64,000 nt of DNA from Leptodactylus fallax (taxonomy: Eukaryota; Chordata; Amphibia; Anura; Leptodactylidae): positions 2,649,001-2,713,000 of the forward strand of contig CAMRHE010000167.1 of NCBI GenBank assembly GCA_947044405.1. The letters run 5' to 3'. Below the pieces are notes generated by a model. It was not told where the DNA came from and ran no database searches. It saw only the letters and a list, made by a program, of their open reading frames with translations. Positions 1 through 11,856 of the stretch are shown here, piece by piece. The position numbers and the translations under genes were made by a program. How positions within the stretch are numbered: position 1 is the stretch's first letter; the number at the start of each line of letters is the position of its first letter.

Positions 1-201
1 AGCTTTCTCCAGTTAGAGGCGATGTGAATCCGGGCAGCTAATAAAATGTATTGTAGTAGCTTAAATTAGACGTATTTTAAATTAGAGGGTTTAAGATTGA
101 GAAGAAATATGGGGGCCTGAATTGGGAAAGACTGTCCAAAGACAGGTGTCTTTATACAGGTAATATTAATCACCAAACATGTATTCATTAGGTAAGGTCC
201 C

Positions 202-709
202 TTAAAGGGGTATTCCCATGAACATAATCATATTTAAATTAGTAGATAAGTAAAAGTTAAGCATTTTTGCAAATAGAAGTAGTTAAAAATTCTGCAGAGT
301 TTTAAAGATTTTCTCTAACTTTCTTAGTGCTGAGGGTCTGTTGTCTTGATCGGTTGCCAATGGATAAGACCACAAATGCAGAAACTTTCTGTGGTCTGGG
401 ACTGCTCAGGAACCCAGCCATGATTTTCTTATTGTAGCTGGGTTATCAGTCAGGGACACTACATGTGTGAGAAGATATCACTGTCACAATAAGGAAATTA
501 TGGCTGATTTTCTGACTTTAGAAAGGTCCTGCATTCATGGTCGTATCCACTGGCAACTGATCAAGACAACAACTTGTGACCGCAAGATATTTAGAGAAAA
601 TCTTTAAAACTCTGCAAAATGTTTAATTACTTATATATGCAAAAATGTTTAACTTTTTTAATTATCTACAAATTGAAAAATAGTTATGTTCATGGGAATA
701 CCCCTTTAA
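202..709. mobile_element. T2-type foldback MITE, TTAA target site
   Basis: A long inverted repeat. The left end reads TTAA then AGGGGTATTCCCATGAACAT and the right end is its reverse complement followed by TTAA. The arms stay complementary deep into the element (for example GTTGTCTTGATCGGTTGCCA on the left and its near complement at about 550-565). TTAA duplication with AGGGG termini is the signature of the T2 MITE family known from Xenopus. No coding sequence. A second copy lies at 24184-24688. Confidence 0.8.
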
Positions 710-710
710 G

Positions 711-2236
711 TCCCTTTTTAATGTTTTGTGTATATAATGCAGTATTCATATGAATTATTTTGCTGTAGCTTCTTCAAATACTACAGTATAGTCTGCAGGA
801 TTACTATGGTGAATATGAGGCCAAGTATTAGAATGCTATAGCTGTATTGTTTGGGAATGTTGGAGCTGCTTATATACTATATGCATTTGTCTTAATAATA
901 ATTTCTTGTTGGCATACAGCTGTAGATTTTCACTGCTTCTTGATCTCGCTAAGGTCTATGTTCAGGCTTCAATGTACAGAAATACAAAACAGGAAGATGT
1001 AAATGATTCAGCAAAAATGGGAAATGACTGTCGTCTCAGACTGAGACGGTGGCAACAATAGTCTAAGATAGACTCAACATAATGGGAGGGGGGGAATTTA
1101 CAGACTTTTCACACTAATTGTTTGGTGCAAAAGTGGTGCATTTTTTGGTGCATGTTTGTTTGTGCTAAAAAATGCACCACTTTTGTTACTTTACAACTTG
1201 CTTGCCGCTCTTTGAAGAGGTGGGCAGAGCAGGCTGGAGTGGGGATGCCTCAGCCCAACAGATTTGCTATAACTCGCGTCAGGAAACTGACTGGCATAGA
1301 TTTCAATTCTGGCACATGGGACCTTCCGCAATGCGCCACAATTAATAAGAGGCTGGAGCATCTTGACAATGTGAGAGCTGGCAACAGATGCCAGAATTAT
1401 TGAGACCAGTGCTTGATGCTCTTATTAGATTTCCCTGTGTTCTACTTTTTTATGACATAAGGTGGTTCACTTGGTATAATGGGTATTGCGTGGGAAGTCA
1501 AATGTGTCTGCTGAGTTCAGAGTGGATTTATACTGGAGAAGATATCTATCTCTCTCTCTTATCTATAGATAGAGAGATATACATACATGTACACACACAC
1601 ACAGTATTACCAATTGAATCACTGAGACGTTGTCATGAATTTTACTAGGTGTGTGAAGTTTATAGGTTAATTTTTTTCCCATTATAAATGAACACATTTG
1701 TCCTATAGTTGCCTTTTTTTTTTTTTTTTTTCCTTTATATGATATGCCAGTGGGAATGTGATGGTACTCATTATCAGTTACCCTTTTCCGAAAGCCACTG
1801 GGAAGTCATCGGCTGTGAGGCTAACATGACTGTTCTCTGTTGGAGAATGACGCCATAAGGAGGGCTGAGGCCCATTAAGCCTGACTATCAGATGCTTCAG
1901 CTACATCCTTTCACTGAATGAGCATAGACTGATGATCTTCTCTGATGCTTTTCACCTACTGTGATGGTGCAGAATCAAATTCTTTATTTCTGATGAATCC
2001 AGCAGTAATGACCCATCAGTCATTCTTCTAGCCTTCTCACAGATAATAGAGGCTTTTATCCATTCCTGCTAAATGTGGAGCAATAGCTTATATGATTAGT
2101 AGTTTTTAACCCTTTATTCATCCAGCAGAACATTTCTAAACCAGGAATTCAATCTGTGGCAAAGAGTATAATGCTGATAGGTAGTTAGTTTTCACTCTTT
2201 CATTTGAGCTTATTCTTTGTATGCTGAATTTGGTGA
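711..2236. other. Non-coding AT-rich stretch, simple repeats only
   Basis: No reading frame here looks like a protein. The sequence holds a short CT/GA-rich patch with a self-complementary TATCTATAGATA core at about 1544-1580, a short CA run at about 1593-1604 and an oligo-T run at about 1713-1731. A small hairpin around GGTGCAAAAGTGGTGCA lies near 1122-1180. I recognise no gene. Confidence 0.6.
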
Positions 2237-2430
2237 AGCATAGAAACATGGAAGATTGGTGGCACAAAAAGGCCCACTGGTGTATCTAGTCTGCCCCTAT
2301 ATTTCATTTTTATCGAACAATGGATGTGTGTTCCAGTTGTTTAATTTTACTTACTGCTGACTTTCCATCCACATCATCTAGACATTTGTTAGCATCCATT
2401 ACTAAATATATCAACTGGATTTGCAACAGA
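2237..2430. repeat. Possible dispersed repeat, unclassified
   Basis: The stretch starting CATAGAAACATGGAAGATTG and continuing through CCCACTGGTGTATCTAGTCTG resembles a dispersed repeat I recall from amphibian genomes. I cannot place it in a family from sequence alone. There is no open frame. Confidence 0.3.
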
Positions 2431-2663
2431 TACTGGCATATCTACATCAGCTGAATACTGGTGCAGGTTTGATATTTCTGGTGCAGATAGCCACATTTAT
2501 ATAAAGGCATGCACGTCATAATAAGCTCACTGTATGTGACCCCAGTACTCTTCTTATTAAGCCTTTAGTATGAAACACCAGTCTTAGTAAGTTCCTCCCA
2601 GTATTTTCCACTTTTGCTTCTCCTCCACGAGTTAAGCTATAAATATCTTCAGGACCCACCTCT

Positions 2664-2941
2664 TAGGCTACATGCACACAACTATAAGTCAGGTACAGGT
2701 CTCTGAAAAACTAAATGGACAACACACAGATGGCATTTGTGTGCTATCCATGCTTTCCACAGACCCATACACTTGAATGAATAAGCACAGACTGCAATAT
2801 GGTCAGGAACAGGACCCACCTTGAGTTTTGCATTCTGGGTTCACAGCTCCCATAGGGACGTGTGAAAATCATGGTCATGTGCATAAAAATTAATGGGCTA
2901 AAACAAAACTGTTACATGCAGTTGTATGCATGGGGCCTTAG
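2664..2941. mobile_element. Foldback MITE with GGCTACATGCACAC ends
   Basis: The left end (TAGGCTACATGCACACAACT) and the right end (CAGTTGTATGCATGGGGCCT) are imperfect reverse complements and enclose about 280 bp of non-coding sequence. The same end type occurs at 11857-12141 and, as a half copy, at 40437-40655, so this is a repeated family in the window. Confidence 0.6.
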
Positions 2942-3169
2942 ACAGAACATGCAGAGATACAGCAGTGCATATGCATGTGTATCTGTTTTGACTCTCAACA
3001 TTTACTTTTATGGGGTCTTAGCAGGGTTGATTCTGTGACCCCTGCCATAGAAGTGAATGTGTGGTCACCACTGCATTCACTTACTTGCCTTACCAAGTGG
3101 GATGGCAGACAAGGGACCCCCTTTCTGAAGGTTGATCCCACTTCTAGGACTGGCATCCATATTTATCAG

Positions 3170-3420
3170 GTATTTATGGCAAATCTCCTTTCCTTAATGC
3201 TATACAAAGTAAATTCTTTAAGTCTCTCCTGATATGTTTTTAAGCCTGAGGCCCACCATTTTTATAGCCACTCTTTGGACTCATTCGATTTTAGAATTTT
3301 TCATCGATTAGGTCTCCAGAATTGAAACACAGTATTTCAGATGTGGCCTCACTACAGCTCTATAAAGTGGTAGCACAAACTCTTTCTGCTGGTTATACAC
3401 CTGTTTATACAGCCAAGCAT
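3170..3420 (-). mobile_element. CR1/L2-type LINE remnant (3' end of ORF2)
   Basis: Read on the minus strand, about 3309-3365 gives a peptide like LYRAVVRPHLKYCVSILET, which matches the conserved block near the end of CR1-group ORF2 proteins (typically ALVRPHLEYC.QFW). It is followed, still on the minus strand, by the related 3' region (TATCAGGAGAGACTTAAAGA). The frame is broken shortly after. This is an old, truncated retrotransposon fragment with no function. Confidence 0.55.
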
Positions 3421-3787
3421 CTGATTTGCTTTCCCTGGTTCTCTAGCCACGCTTTTCACTAATTTTTATGTTTGTTGTCTGAAATCCATCTGTTCTGAAG
3501 TATTGGTAAACCCAGAGCTGCCAACACAATACTTGGTCAATGTCGATGGGGAGAAGAAATCCTTTGTCCAAACTTTACTTATCAGCCCACAGAGGGAAAC
3601 TGCAGAGTGAAATGCATGTTGGGGCTGGAGATTGGAGGTCATTGCTATTTTCCCCGTTGCTTCTATTTATGTCTGGCTTTTATGCTATACTTTGGCTATT
3701 GTGATGTGTGCCTTTTTGTACTTGTACTGTTACTTGGATGTATTTTGCAGCAATATATTAGTCTACTCTTCCACATATAAATATATA
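3421..3787. other. No recognisable feature
   Basis: Non-coding sequence between a LINE remnant and a Tc1 insertion. I see nothing in it. Confidence 0.5.
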
Positions 3788-5134
3788 CACTACTGTTCTA
3801 AAGTTTAGGGTCACTTAGAAATTTCCTTATTTTTGAAAGAAAAGCACAGATTTTTTTCAATAAAGAGAACATTAAATGAATCAGAAATACACTCTATACA
3901 TTGTTAATGTGGTAAATGACTATTCTAGCTGCAAACGTCTGGTTTTTAATGCAATATCTACATAGGTGTATAGAGGCCCATTTCCAGCAACCATCACTCC
4001 ATTGTTCTAATGGTACATTGTGTTTGCTAACTGTGTAAGAAGGCTAATGGATGTTTAGAAAACCCTTGTGCAAATATGTTAGCACAGCTGAAAACAGTTT
4101 TGCTGGTTAGAGAAGCTATAAAACTGACCTTCCTTTGAGCTAGTTGAGCATTTGGAGCATTACATTTGTTGGTTCGATTAAACTCTCAAAATGGCCAGAA
4201 AAAGAGAACTTTCATGTGAAACTCGACAGTCTATTCTTGTTCTTAGAAATGAAGGCTATTCCATGTGAGAAATTGCCAAGAAACTGAAGATTTCCTACAA
4301 CGGTGTGTACTACTCCCTTCAAAGGACAGCACAAACAGGCTCTAACCAGAGTAGAAAGAGAAGTGGGAGGCCCCGCTGCAGAACTGAGCAACAAGACAAG
4401 TACATTAGAGTCTCTAGTTTGAGAAATCAATGCCTCACAGGTCCTCAACTGGCAGCTTCATTAAATAGTACCCGCAAAATGCCAGTGTCAACGTCTACAG
4501 TGAAGAGGCGACTCAGGGATGCTGGCCTTCAGGGCAGAGTGGCCAAGAAAAAGCCATATCTGAGACTGGCTAATAAAAGGAAAAGATTAATATGGGCAAA
4601 AGAACACAGACATTGGACAGAAGAAGATTGGAAAAAAGTCTTATGGACAGACGAGTCGAAGTTTGAGGTGTTTGGATCACACAGAAGAACATTTGTGAGA
4701 TGCAGAACAACTGAAAAGATGCTGGAAGAGTGCCTGACGCCATCTGTCAAGCATGGTGGAGGTAATGTGATGGTCTGGGGTTGCTTTGATGCTGGTAAAG
4801 TGGGAGATTTGTACAAGGTAAAAGGGATTTTGAATAAGGAATGCTATCACTCCATTTTGCAGCGCTATGCCATACCCTGGGGACAGCGCTTGATTGGAGC
4901 CAATTTCATCCTACAACAGGGCAATGACCCAAAGCACACCTCCAAATTATGCAAGAACTATTTAGGGAAGAAGCAGGCAGCTGTTACTCTATCTGTAATG
5001 GAGTGGCCAGCACAGTCACCAGATCTCAACCCCATTGAGCTGTTGTAGGAGCAGCTTGACCGTATGGTACGCAAAAAGTGCCCATCAAGCCAATCCAACT
5101 TGTGAGAGGGGCTTCTGGAAGCATGGGGTGAAAT
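3788..5134 (+). mobile_element. Tc1/mariner (DD38E-type) transposon, 3' truncated
   Basis: The left terminus CACTACTGTTCTAAAGTTTA follows a TA dinucleotide, as expected for a Tc1 element with TA target sites. About 400 bp of left end and leader precede the transposase reading frame. The right end is missing: homology stops at about 5134, where a short GGGATTCGGG-type tandem repeat begins, so there is no right terminal repeat. The transposase has in-frame stops, so the element is dead. Confidence 0.85.
4191..5134 (+). pseudogene. Tc1-type transposase pseudogene (DD38E spacing)
   Basis: The frame starts at ATG 4191 and reads a paired-like helix-turn-helix N-terminus (MARKRELSCETRQSILVLRN), a GRP motif, then the DDE domain with LWTDESKFEVFG, VKHGGGNVMVWGCF and [10 protein letters not shown]. 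In-frame stops occur at 4266-4268 (TGA), 5046-5048 (TAG, where the family has Trp after NPIE.L) and 5103-5105 (TGA), and the C-terminus is lost. The second catalytic Asp is Gly here (QQGNDPKH), so it would be inactive even without the stops. There are 38 residues between that position and the catalytic Glu, against 34 in classical Tc1, as described for the Intruder (DD38E) group. Confidence 0.88.
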
Positions 5135-5215
5135 GCTAGAGATGTGAGATTCGGGTTGGGAGGGGGGGCTAGAGATGTGGGATTCGGGGTGGGAGGGGGG
5201 GCTCTAGAGATGTGG
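5135..5215. repeat. Short tandem repeat, two units of about 35 bp
   Basis: Two and a half units of GCTAGAGATGTGGGATTCGG followed by a GGGTGGGAGGGGGGG block sit immediately at the truncated end of the Tc1 element. The junction suggests that a rearrangement or slippage removed the transposon's right end. Confidence 0.6.
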
Positions 5216-5415
5216 GGCCTGACTCTGTTGGGCCCAACATCAAAACATGCATGTGTTGCCATTCTGCAAGCCATCTGCAAACAGGACAGCGCAATGACGT
5301 CATAGCATTTTCCTGTGGTGAGACATCTTGTCTGTGCTCACGCACCTAGCAGAGAAGAGAGACGACGGCAGCGGAGCAGCAAAGGATTGCAGGCAGGTGA
5401 GTAAAAGTTTTTTTT

Positions 5416-5850
5416 TTTTATTTGTTTGGGCAGATCTTATATATGGCATAAAGGGCATGTTAGGGGGCATTATTACTGTAAGGGAGAGATAATTTATATA
5501 AGGGACATAGAGAATTAAAGGGGTCATTGGGAGTATTATTACTGTAGGGGGAAGATCATTTACATAATTAAGGAGGCTTAAAGAATATAAGGGGCTGCCC
5601 CTTATGTTCTTTCAGCCCCCTTATGTAAATGATCTCCTCCCAGTAATAATGCCCCTAATGACCCCTTATAGGGGGAGATTATTAAGGGACATTTTTTTAT
5701 AAAAGGGGTCATTGTGGACATTGTGAATATAAAGGGCCATTAGAAGGATTTATGAATATAACTGGGGTCATTAATATAAGGAGGCATTAGGAGAGCAGTA
5801 TTTATGTCAGGGGGCATAATATAAGGTCACAATTGGGCAGTATTAAATTA
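5416..5850. repeat. Degenerate minisatellite (GGGGGCATTATTACTG type)
   Basis: Repeated, diverged units around GGGGCATTATTACTGTAAGG and GGGGTCATT..., switching to the reverse complement at about 5590-5660 (CCCCCTTATGTAAATGATCT). No coding sequence. Similar G-rich degenerate arrays lie at 6781-7045 and 36421-36790. Confidence 0.5.
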
Positions 5851-6780
5851 AGGAGCACTTGGGCTTTATGACAGGGCTCTTACAGCTCATTTTTATTGAT
5901 GATCGGTCCTCAGGATACATCATCAGTAAGAGATCAGGGTTATGACACTTGGGACCCCACTGATCAGCTGTTTGAAGCGGCTATGATGCACGTGCAGGCA
6001 TGGTGACTCCTTCTCTGTATATTTTGCACGCTGTACTATTTTATAGTGACCGTGTGATGTATAGGATGAGGCTATAGTTACATTGCATGGTCATTATGTA
6101 ATGAATGATACAATGTAAACAGAGAAGGACTCTCGGTGCTTGTACAAGTGCTGTGGTCCCCTTCAAACAGTTGATCAGCGTGGGTGTCGGAACGTCAGTG
6201 ATTTTATTTTTTTTTTTTTTAATTATTGAAAAAGGAGCCAAAGATGTTTGTGTTGCAAACTTTACAGAGACAAGTCACAACTGGAAGAAAAAGTAGTCAT
6301 GGCGGTCCATTCCAGATAGAGACAGAATGTGAATGATTACAGTCCGAGACGTAATCATTCAGATGAATGGGTTTTTAAGCAATGCGTCGCTAACCTGTCG
6401 CTATCCGGTGCCTATCCAGTTTCCTGAGATTTTGACTCGGATTGGCAACGAATGGACTCAAGCACAAGTGTGAACCAACCCTATGTCGTGAAATGTTTCC
6501 TGTGCTGTATTCACCTAAATTTTCTGCAGAGCCCTGTGCAGAGTCTGTACCACTACATGGTCACCGTATATTGATAATATTGGTAGACCAGAGTTGGGAG
6601 CTCACTTGGATGTATTTACCCCCTTTGCTGAACCCTTAGCTATGGCTTTGTCTCAGGCTGAATACCATGATGAAGCAGGGGGCCGTCCTCTCCCTGAAGA
6701 TTCTGGACTAGAACAGTAGGGGAGCAAGGAAAGGTGAGTATTGGTGTTGGGTTTTTTTGTTTGGTAAAAGAGGGACAGAA
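5851..6780. other. Non-coding; diverged foldback debris
   Basis: No gene is visible. The piece at about 6300-6480 (ATGAATGATTACAGTCCGAG-like, ending GTGTGAACCAACCCTA) looks like an end of the TGTGAAC-type foldback elements seen elsewhere in the window, but I cannot pair it confidently. Confidence 0.4.
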
Positions 6781-7045
6781 TATTGTGTGGGCATGTGGAG
6801 TGGGGCATTAAACTAGGGGCAACTGGAGGGAGAGGGAGATGGGGACATTAAATTGGGGGCAATATTAAACTGGGTGCACTTGGAGAGGGACATTATGCTG
6901 TGGGGGCAGATGGACGGAGACCTTAAACTGTGGGGATAGCTGGAGGGGGACATTATATTATATTGTATGGGGCCACTAGGGAGGCATTATACTATGTGAG
7001 GGCCACTAAGAGAGCATTATAATTTGTGGAAGTTAGGTATTTCTA
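6781..7045. repeat. Degenerate minisatellite (GGGACATTAAACTGGGGGCA type)
   Basis: About seven to eight diverged units of roughly 30-40 bp, each containing a GGACATTA(A/T)A-CTG-GGGG core with intervening TGGAGGGAGA. Non-coding. Confidence 0.6.
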
Positions 7046-8065
7046 AGTGTTGGTGATGGGGGGAGCACTTATGAAACCTTTGCACTGGGCCCACCAATGT
7101 GTTAAAACGCCCTGGTATTAGCAATTGTAAAACTTCATATTACATATATTAACTGTTGTATTTTGGGGCTAGATCTTTTCTGTTGGGAAAACTTAGCCTG
7201 AAAAATGGAGAGGGAAGCATTTGCTTTAATACTGTATATTACAACATTTCTTATATTTACCGAAACTACTGATTTCTGAAAGTTTATAATTGGAGGTACA
7301 CTTTAAAATAAGAAAGAGAAACAACTTGGTCTAGGCCCCCTCTGAGTGATATAACCTTGTTTTAGAAAACGGTGTGTCAACAGGTCTTCTATAAGCATCT
7401 TCTTTTATAGTTTCTATAGGGAAGCTATTTACATCCCTGTAGAAATGTACATTTTTAAGATAATATTCTTTAAGGTTTGTTCACATGGCAGCTCCAAGTG
7501 GATTCTTTGAAGTAGCACAGAGATATGAAAGGTCACTTCTAATCCATAGGTGTTCTGTATCGCTGCATAGTTCCTTCTCAAGGCACTGAATTTTTCCTTT
7601 GAACAATTCTTCCAAATGAGAATTCTCCCATGATACTATATGTGATGGGACTTGCCACAATTCTTTTTTTTTTTTCTTTCCCAGATTTATATGGAATCAG
7701 CAAAAAAAAAAAAAAAAGTTATAAGTAATACTGCATGAGGCATAAAGTAAAACACAAATGAAAATCTAATCTAGTGAACGGATACTCAACAAGCAGACCA
7801 CAACTGCCAGCTGTGCAGACATCGATCTCCTTGCCCTTTCATTATGACCATGGTCAAGGGAAACTCTCATCTCACCACTGTTCCCTAAATCCTGATGTCT
7901 TTCTATAGTGGCAGTAGGTATCTGCTGTGCAGGTAGGAGAGATGATTGCCAGTTCCTGCTGCCACTGTTGTAAGGTATCCAGGTTTGCGGCCCAGTGGTT
8001 GGAAGAGATTTTTTTTTCCGGAGTGTTTCTTCCAACCGCTGCTAATGTCCATTCTTTGTGGGCAG
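7046..8065. other. Non-coding; nothing recognised
   Basis: Low-complexity T/C run at about 7664-7680 and oligo-A at about 7701-7717. Open frames here are short and have no protein-like composition. Confidence 0.5.
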
Positions 8066-8491
8066 TAAGGGTATGTTCACTTCACACAGAGTTTTTTGCA
8101 GGCTGAAAAAATCTGCTTCAGGAATTTGGAAACTTTTTTTATGCAGGTTTTTGGGTTTTTTTTGCATACATTTTGTCACTTTTTTTTTTTTTTTTTTTAC
8201 GCAGTTTTTTTGTTCAAGCACACAGTATGGTCCTTTGAAACCGCATCAACAAAACACATAGCTTTTTTTGCGCCTCCCATTGATTTCAATGGGTTTTTCA
8301 AGGCGGAATCCACCTGAAGATAGATCGTGTCACTTTTTTTTTTTTTTTTTTTTACTCTAGCTGAAAAAATCAGCTAGAGTAAAAAAAAATATCTGATACT
8401 TACTCTCATTGAAACGAATGTTAGCCATTTTTTCAGGCCGATTACGCCTCCAAAATCAGCCTGCAAAAGACTCTGTTTGAACATACCCTAA
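8066..8491. mobile_element. Foldback MITE with TAA target site (PIF/Harbinger-like)
   Basis: The left end reads TAA GGGTATGTTCAC and the right end TTTGAACATACCC TAA. The arms continue inward as GAGTTTTTTGCAGGCTGA against CAGCCTGCAAAAGACTC. A TAA duplication with GGG-starting inverted repeats fits PIF/Harbinger-derived MITEs. Inside are two long T runs (about 8180 and 8333) and no gene. The superfamily assignment is inference. Confidence 0.65.
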
Positions 8492-8514
8492 TGGAGGATT
8501 ATACTTTGAGGGGG

Positions 8515-8850
8515 CACCAGTAGTTCATTATAACATGTGGATGGATCTAATGTCCCAATAGTGAGCCCACACATAGTATAAAGCTCCTTAGCGCCCTACA
8601 CACTGTATAATGCCACATTAGTGCCTCCCTACACAGTATAATTCCACATTAATGCCCTGCTTGATATAATACCTTCCCGCACACAGTATAACGCTTGTTG
8701 GTACCCCACCGTATAATGCTACATTAGTGCCTGCCGCGCATTATAAAGCTCCTTAGTCACCCCCACATAGTATAATGCCATGTTTAGTGGCTCCCCCCAC
8801 ACTATAATGCCATGTTGGTGCCCCTTCACTAGTTATAGTCACAGGCATCT
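8515..8850. repeat. Degenerate minisatellite (ACACAGTATAATGCC type)
   Basis: About ten diverged units of roughly 30 bp built around CACACAGTATAATGCCACAT followed by TAGTGCC(T/C)CC. The unit is similar to the array at 59950-60232, so the two arrays belong to one family. Non-coding. Confidence 0.65.
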
Positions 8851-9864
8851 TATCGTCTGAAAAATACAGTAAATACTGGACGGGTTCAGCTTCTGTTCAG
8901 CTCGGACATTTACATTATGACAGACCCTTGTCAGCAGACCTTTACTAAAAGTAGTTGAGAACCCCTGATATAATGTATGCTAAATAGACTTTCCACAAAG
9001 GAGAGCACAGTATTTTTACGCAGTGATATTCAGATTCTGGTTATGTAAAAGCTTATTTGGTTAAGTACACTGTGGGGGAAAGATGTTCTTTGTAGTCTTC
9101 AGTTACGTTATTGATAATGAATAAGAACACTTTTCTCTGTACCAATGAGTTTGATAAACCTCTTTTAACCTATTGTATACAAAGAAAAGTTGCTCAATAC
9201 AATTTTACGTGAGCTGTTGAAAGACGTTGTGTGCGTATTCGATGATACCATGACTAAGTGTACAGCTTTATGACATTTAACAAAAAGTTATGTAATACTT
9301 GCAATATAGACATTTGATGGTTGGTTTATTTTTGTATATACAGATCTTGTATTTATCGAGTTTCAAGAGTGTGTCCTACAGCGGATGCTTTGTTTGTATC
9401 CAGTTCTTTTCTTCTACCTTGTTTTAGCTCTTTTATATGCTTCTGCTTCATAGAAATGACAAAGTAATATTTCAGGCTCTTGTTGCTTTTGATTGCTATT
9501 CTTCATGTAGAACATTACTAATGCTGTGGGTAAGTCACAAATCGGAAACAAATAAATTCATAGACTAATTCTCATAACATATCTGCTTGGGAAATAAGTG
9601 TTTTGACAATTCTGCTGGGGTTCCCAATTGGAAGTCCATGTATTCACTTCACATAGGGGGAGACTTGGTGCCAAAGCGGCACCTACAGCTCAGTGCCTTG
9701 GTGCATAAATGGGAGCTATTTCTGCTGAGTCAGATCACCGCACAATGTACAAAAGTGTCTTCTTCCAGCTCAGAGCACTCTACGAGGAAAAGCTGATCAG
9801 AGGCGGATCTAGGTTGTCTGATCTCACGAATCGCATGTTAATTATCTGTCCTAAGAATAAGTAA
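8851..9864. other. Non-coding; nothing recognised
   Basis: AT-rich unique-looking sequence without recognisable genes or clear repeats. Confidence 0.5.
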
Positions 9865-10250
9865 TTAAGGAGGACTTCTTAAAAGTCCAATGTCTTACAT
9901 CATCTTTTAGGTCACCCTGAAAATTATGGTGTTTTGTTTATCCAAATCTGTTCCGTTATTTCAAAGATAAAAGCCCCTTTTAGTGTTGATACAGATTAGG
10001 GTATAGTAGCCAAGTGGGGGGATCACTGCATGACATACAGCACACGGAGGCCCCGGTCCCAGAGGAACCACAGTGTTAATTCTTTCCTGGCTATTATACC
10101 CTAATTTGTATCATCGCTAAAAGAGCTTTATATCTTTGGAATGGCAAAACAGATTTGGATGAACAAAACACCAAAATGCTCAGGGTGGCAGCACCTATCA
10201 GGTGATGCATGTCATTGGGATTTTCAGACCTGATGACCGGTCCTCTTTAA
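9865..10250. mobile_element. T2-like foldback MITE, TTAA target site
   Basis: TTAA followed by GGAGGAC on the left and GTCCTC followed by TTTAA on the right. Long inverted arms include GGTGTTTTGTTTATCCAAAT on the left and ATTTGGATGAACAAAACACC on the right, plus GATTAGGGTATAGTAGCC against GGCTATTATACCCTAAT. No coding sequence. Confidence 0.75.
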
Positions 10251-10273
10251 CTTTAGTCTTTGGACAACTCCTT

Positions 10274-10641
10274 TTAAAGTGAGCCTGTCACAAAATGCAG
10301 GTGGAGCTGAACAGCTTGATGATACAAAAGATTCAGCATAAATTGTCATTTATCCATTTATTTCTCTGTTCTTTCTTTGTTTAGGAGGAGTAATTGAATC
10401 CAGTGGGAGGTCCTGACAGTGACTGTGCATACAGAGATAGTTGTCAGTTACTGTTCGAACTGCCTACTGGACTCAATCACTCCTTCTAAAGAACCAAGGA
10501 ATAAATGGATAAATTACAAGTTATCCTGAATCTTTTCCCACAAATGTATATATCAATTTGCTCATCTCCTTCTGATCTATAACATGATGCATGCTGCCTG
10601 CAGATTGCATATCACTTTCATGGTGACAGGTTCCCTTTTAA
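10274..10641. mobile_element. T2-like foldback MITE, TTAA target site
   Basis: It starts TTAA AGTGAGCCTGTCAC and ends GTGACAGGTTCCCT TTTAA. The inner arms pair TTTATCCATTTATTTCT with AGGAATAAATGGATAAA, and GAGGAGTAATTGAATCCAGT with ACTGGACTCAATCACTCCT. It lies only 24 bp downstream of another TTAA foldback element. Half copies lie at about 11119-11215 and a larger relative at 25135-25779. Confidence 0.75.
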
Positions 10642-11059
10642 TTGAAACTTGCTATAATGAATGGGTGTTCTGGAAGATCTTCCTCCTCTGTCCTTTGCAC
10701 GAACAGCCTAGTAATCTAAACTGAAGACTTACCAGTGGCTTTTTGTGCTAACAACTGACTCTGAGGGACCCAGCAGCAGAACCCCTCACAATTAACTCAT
10801 CATGAGGAGACCTGTCACATGGGAAGGGGTTGTAACATTTGGAAGAACCTACCAGCAGAAAACTGCAGGGCATTCAGCAGGCATTATGTTCTAGAGCAGG
10901 AGACACTGAACAGATTGATGTAGAGTGTTAGATAAGTTTTAGTACAGCTTCCCATTGATTCATTGTAATCTGTCAAATACTGATAGCACCGTCTCCTGGA
11001 CTTTATTGCAAAGAGCAGAGATTCCAATGAATCAGTGGAAAATTAAACTAAATCTTTTG

Positions 11060-11215
11060 TGATGAATGTGTAAAGCGCTGTGCAATATGTTAGCACTATA
11101 TAAGTAAAATAAATACATTCCCACAAAACTATTTATCAATCTGCTCAGTTTCTCCTGATCTGTAACATGCTGCTGCAGATTGCCCTTCATTATCCTGGTG
11201 ACAGGTGCCCTGTAA
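11060..11215. repeat. L2-type 3' tail joined to half a T2-like MITE
   Basis: Positions 11060-11118 read GTGTAAAGCGCTGTGCAATA then GTTAGCACTATATAAGTAAA, the typical L2-type LINE 3' tail. Positions 11119-11215 match the right arm of the MITE at 10274-10641 (CTGATCTGTAACATGCTG through CCTGGTGACAGGTGCCCT). Both are fragments. Confidence 0.55.
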
Positions 11216-11856
11216 ATTTTTGTTTTATCCTTTGGGTCAGACTTAAACCCACTATGCTGGTTAGAAAGTCTGCTGAACATCTTAATAGGTGTTTGAGAGC
11301 AGCTGCTGAGATAAGAAGCCAAACTACACAGGAACTGAAATCTCCATTGCTGAGTATTACAGATGTAAAATGCACAACAATAATAAAAGCAGTGAACAGG
11401 TTCTGCATTGCGGTCCTGTCTGTAGCGCAGTATTATGGTTTTTCATCTCTCCACGGCTCACAAGAGAGCGGAGATACTTAAGAGTTTAAACAAAAAACTT
11501 CACTTATTTGAACTTGGCTGTGAGGCTTTAATTCTGAGACGTGCTGCTGTAGATAATGAACTGTGCAGGGCCTTATGGGGATTCAGTAAACGCAGTCATT
11601 GTGGTAACGTGAGCCAGCTCTTTATCCCTCTATGCATTATGTGTTTATTTTTATAGCTGAAGTAAAATGCATTTGCATTTAATTGTGTTTTACTAGCAAG
11701 CAAATGATTGGAAACTGTGCAAATGACCTAGCTGCTGAACAGTATGGCACTTTGTTTAGGTTTAACCCTTTTACTGCCAGGGGTTTCTTTACATTTTGTA
11801 CTTTTTTAGTAATTGGAATAAATGTTTCCCTTTTTAGCATGTACACTTTAAAGTGT
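11216..11856. other. Non-coding; nothing recognised
   Basis: Short overlapping open frames on both strands show no conserved protein features. I see no repeat ends here. Confidence 0.45.
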
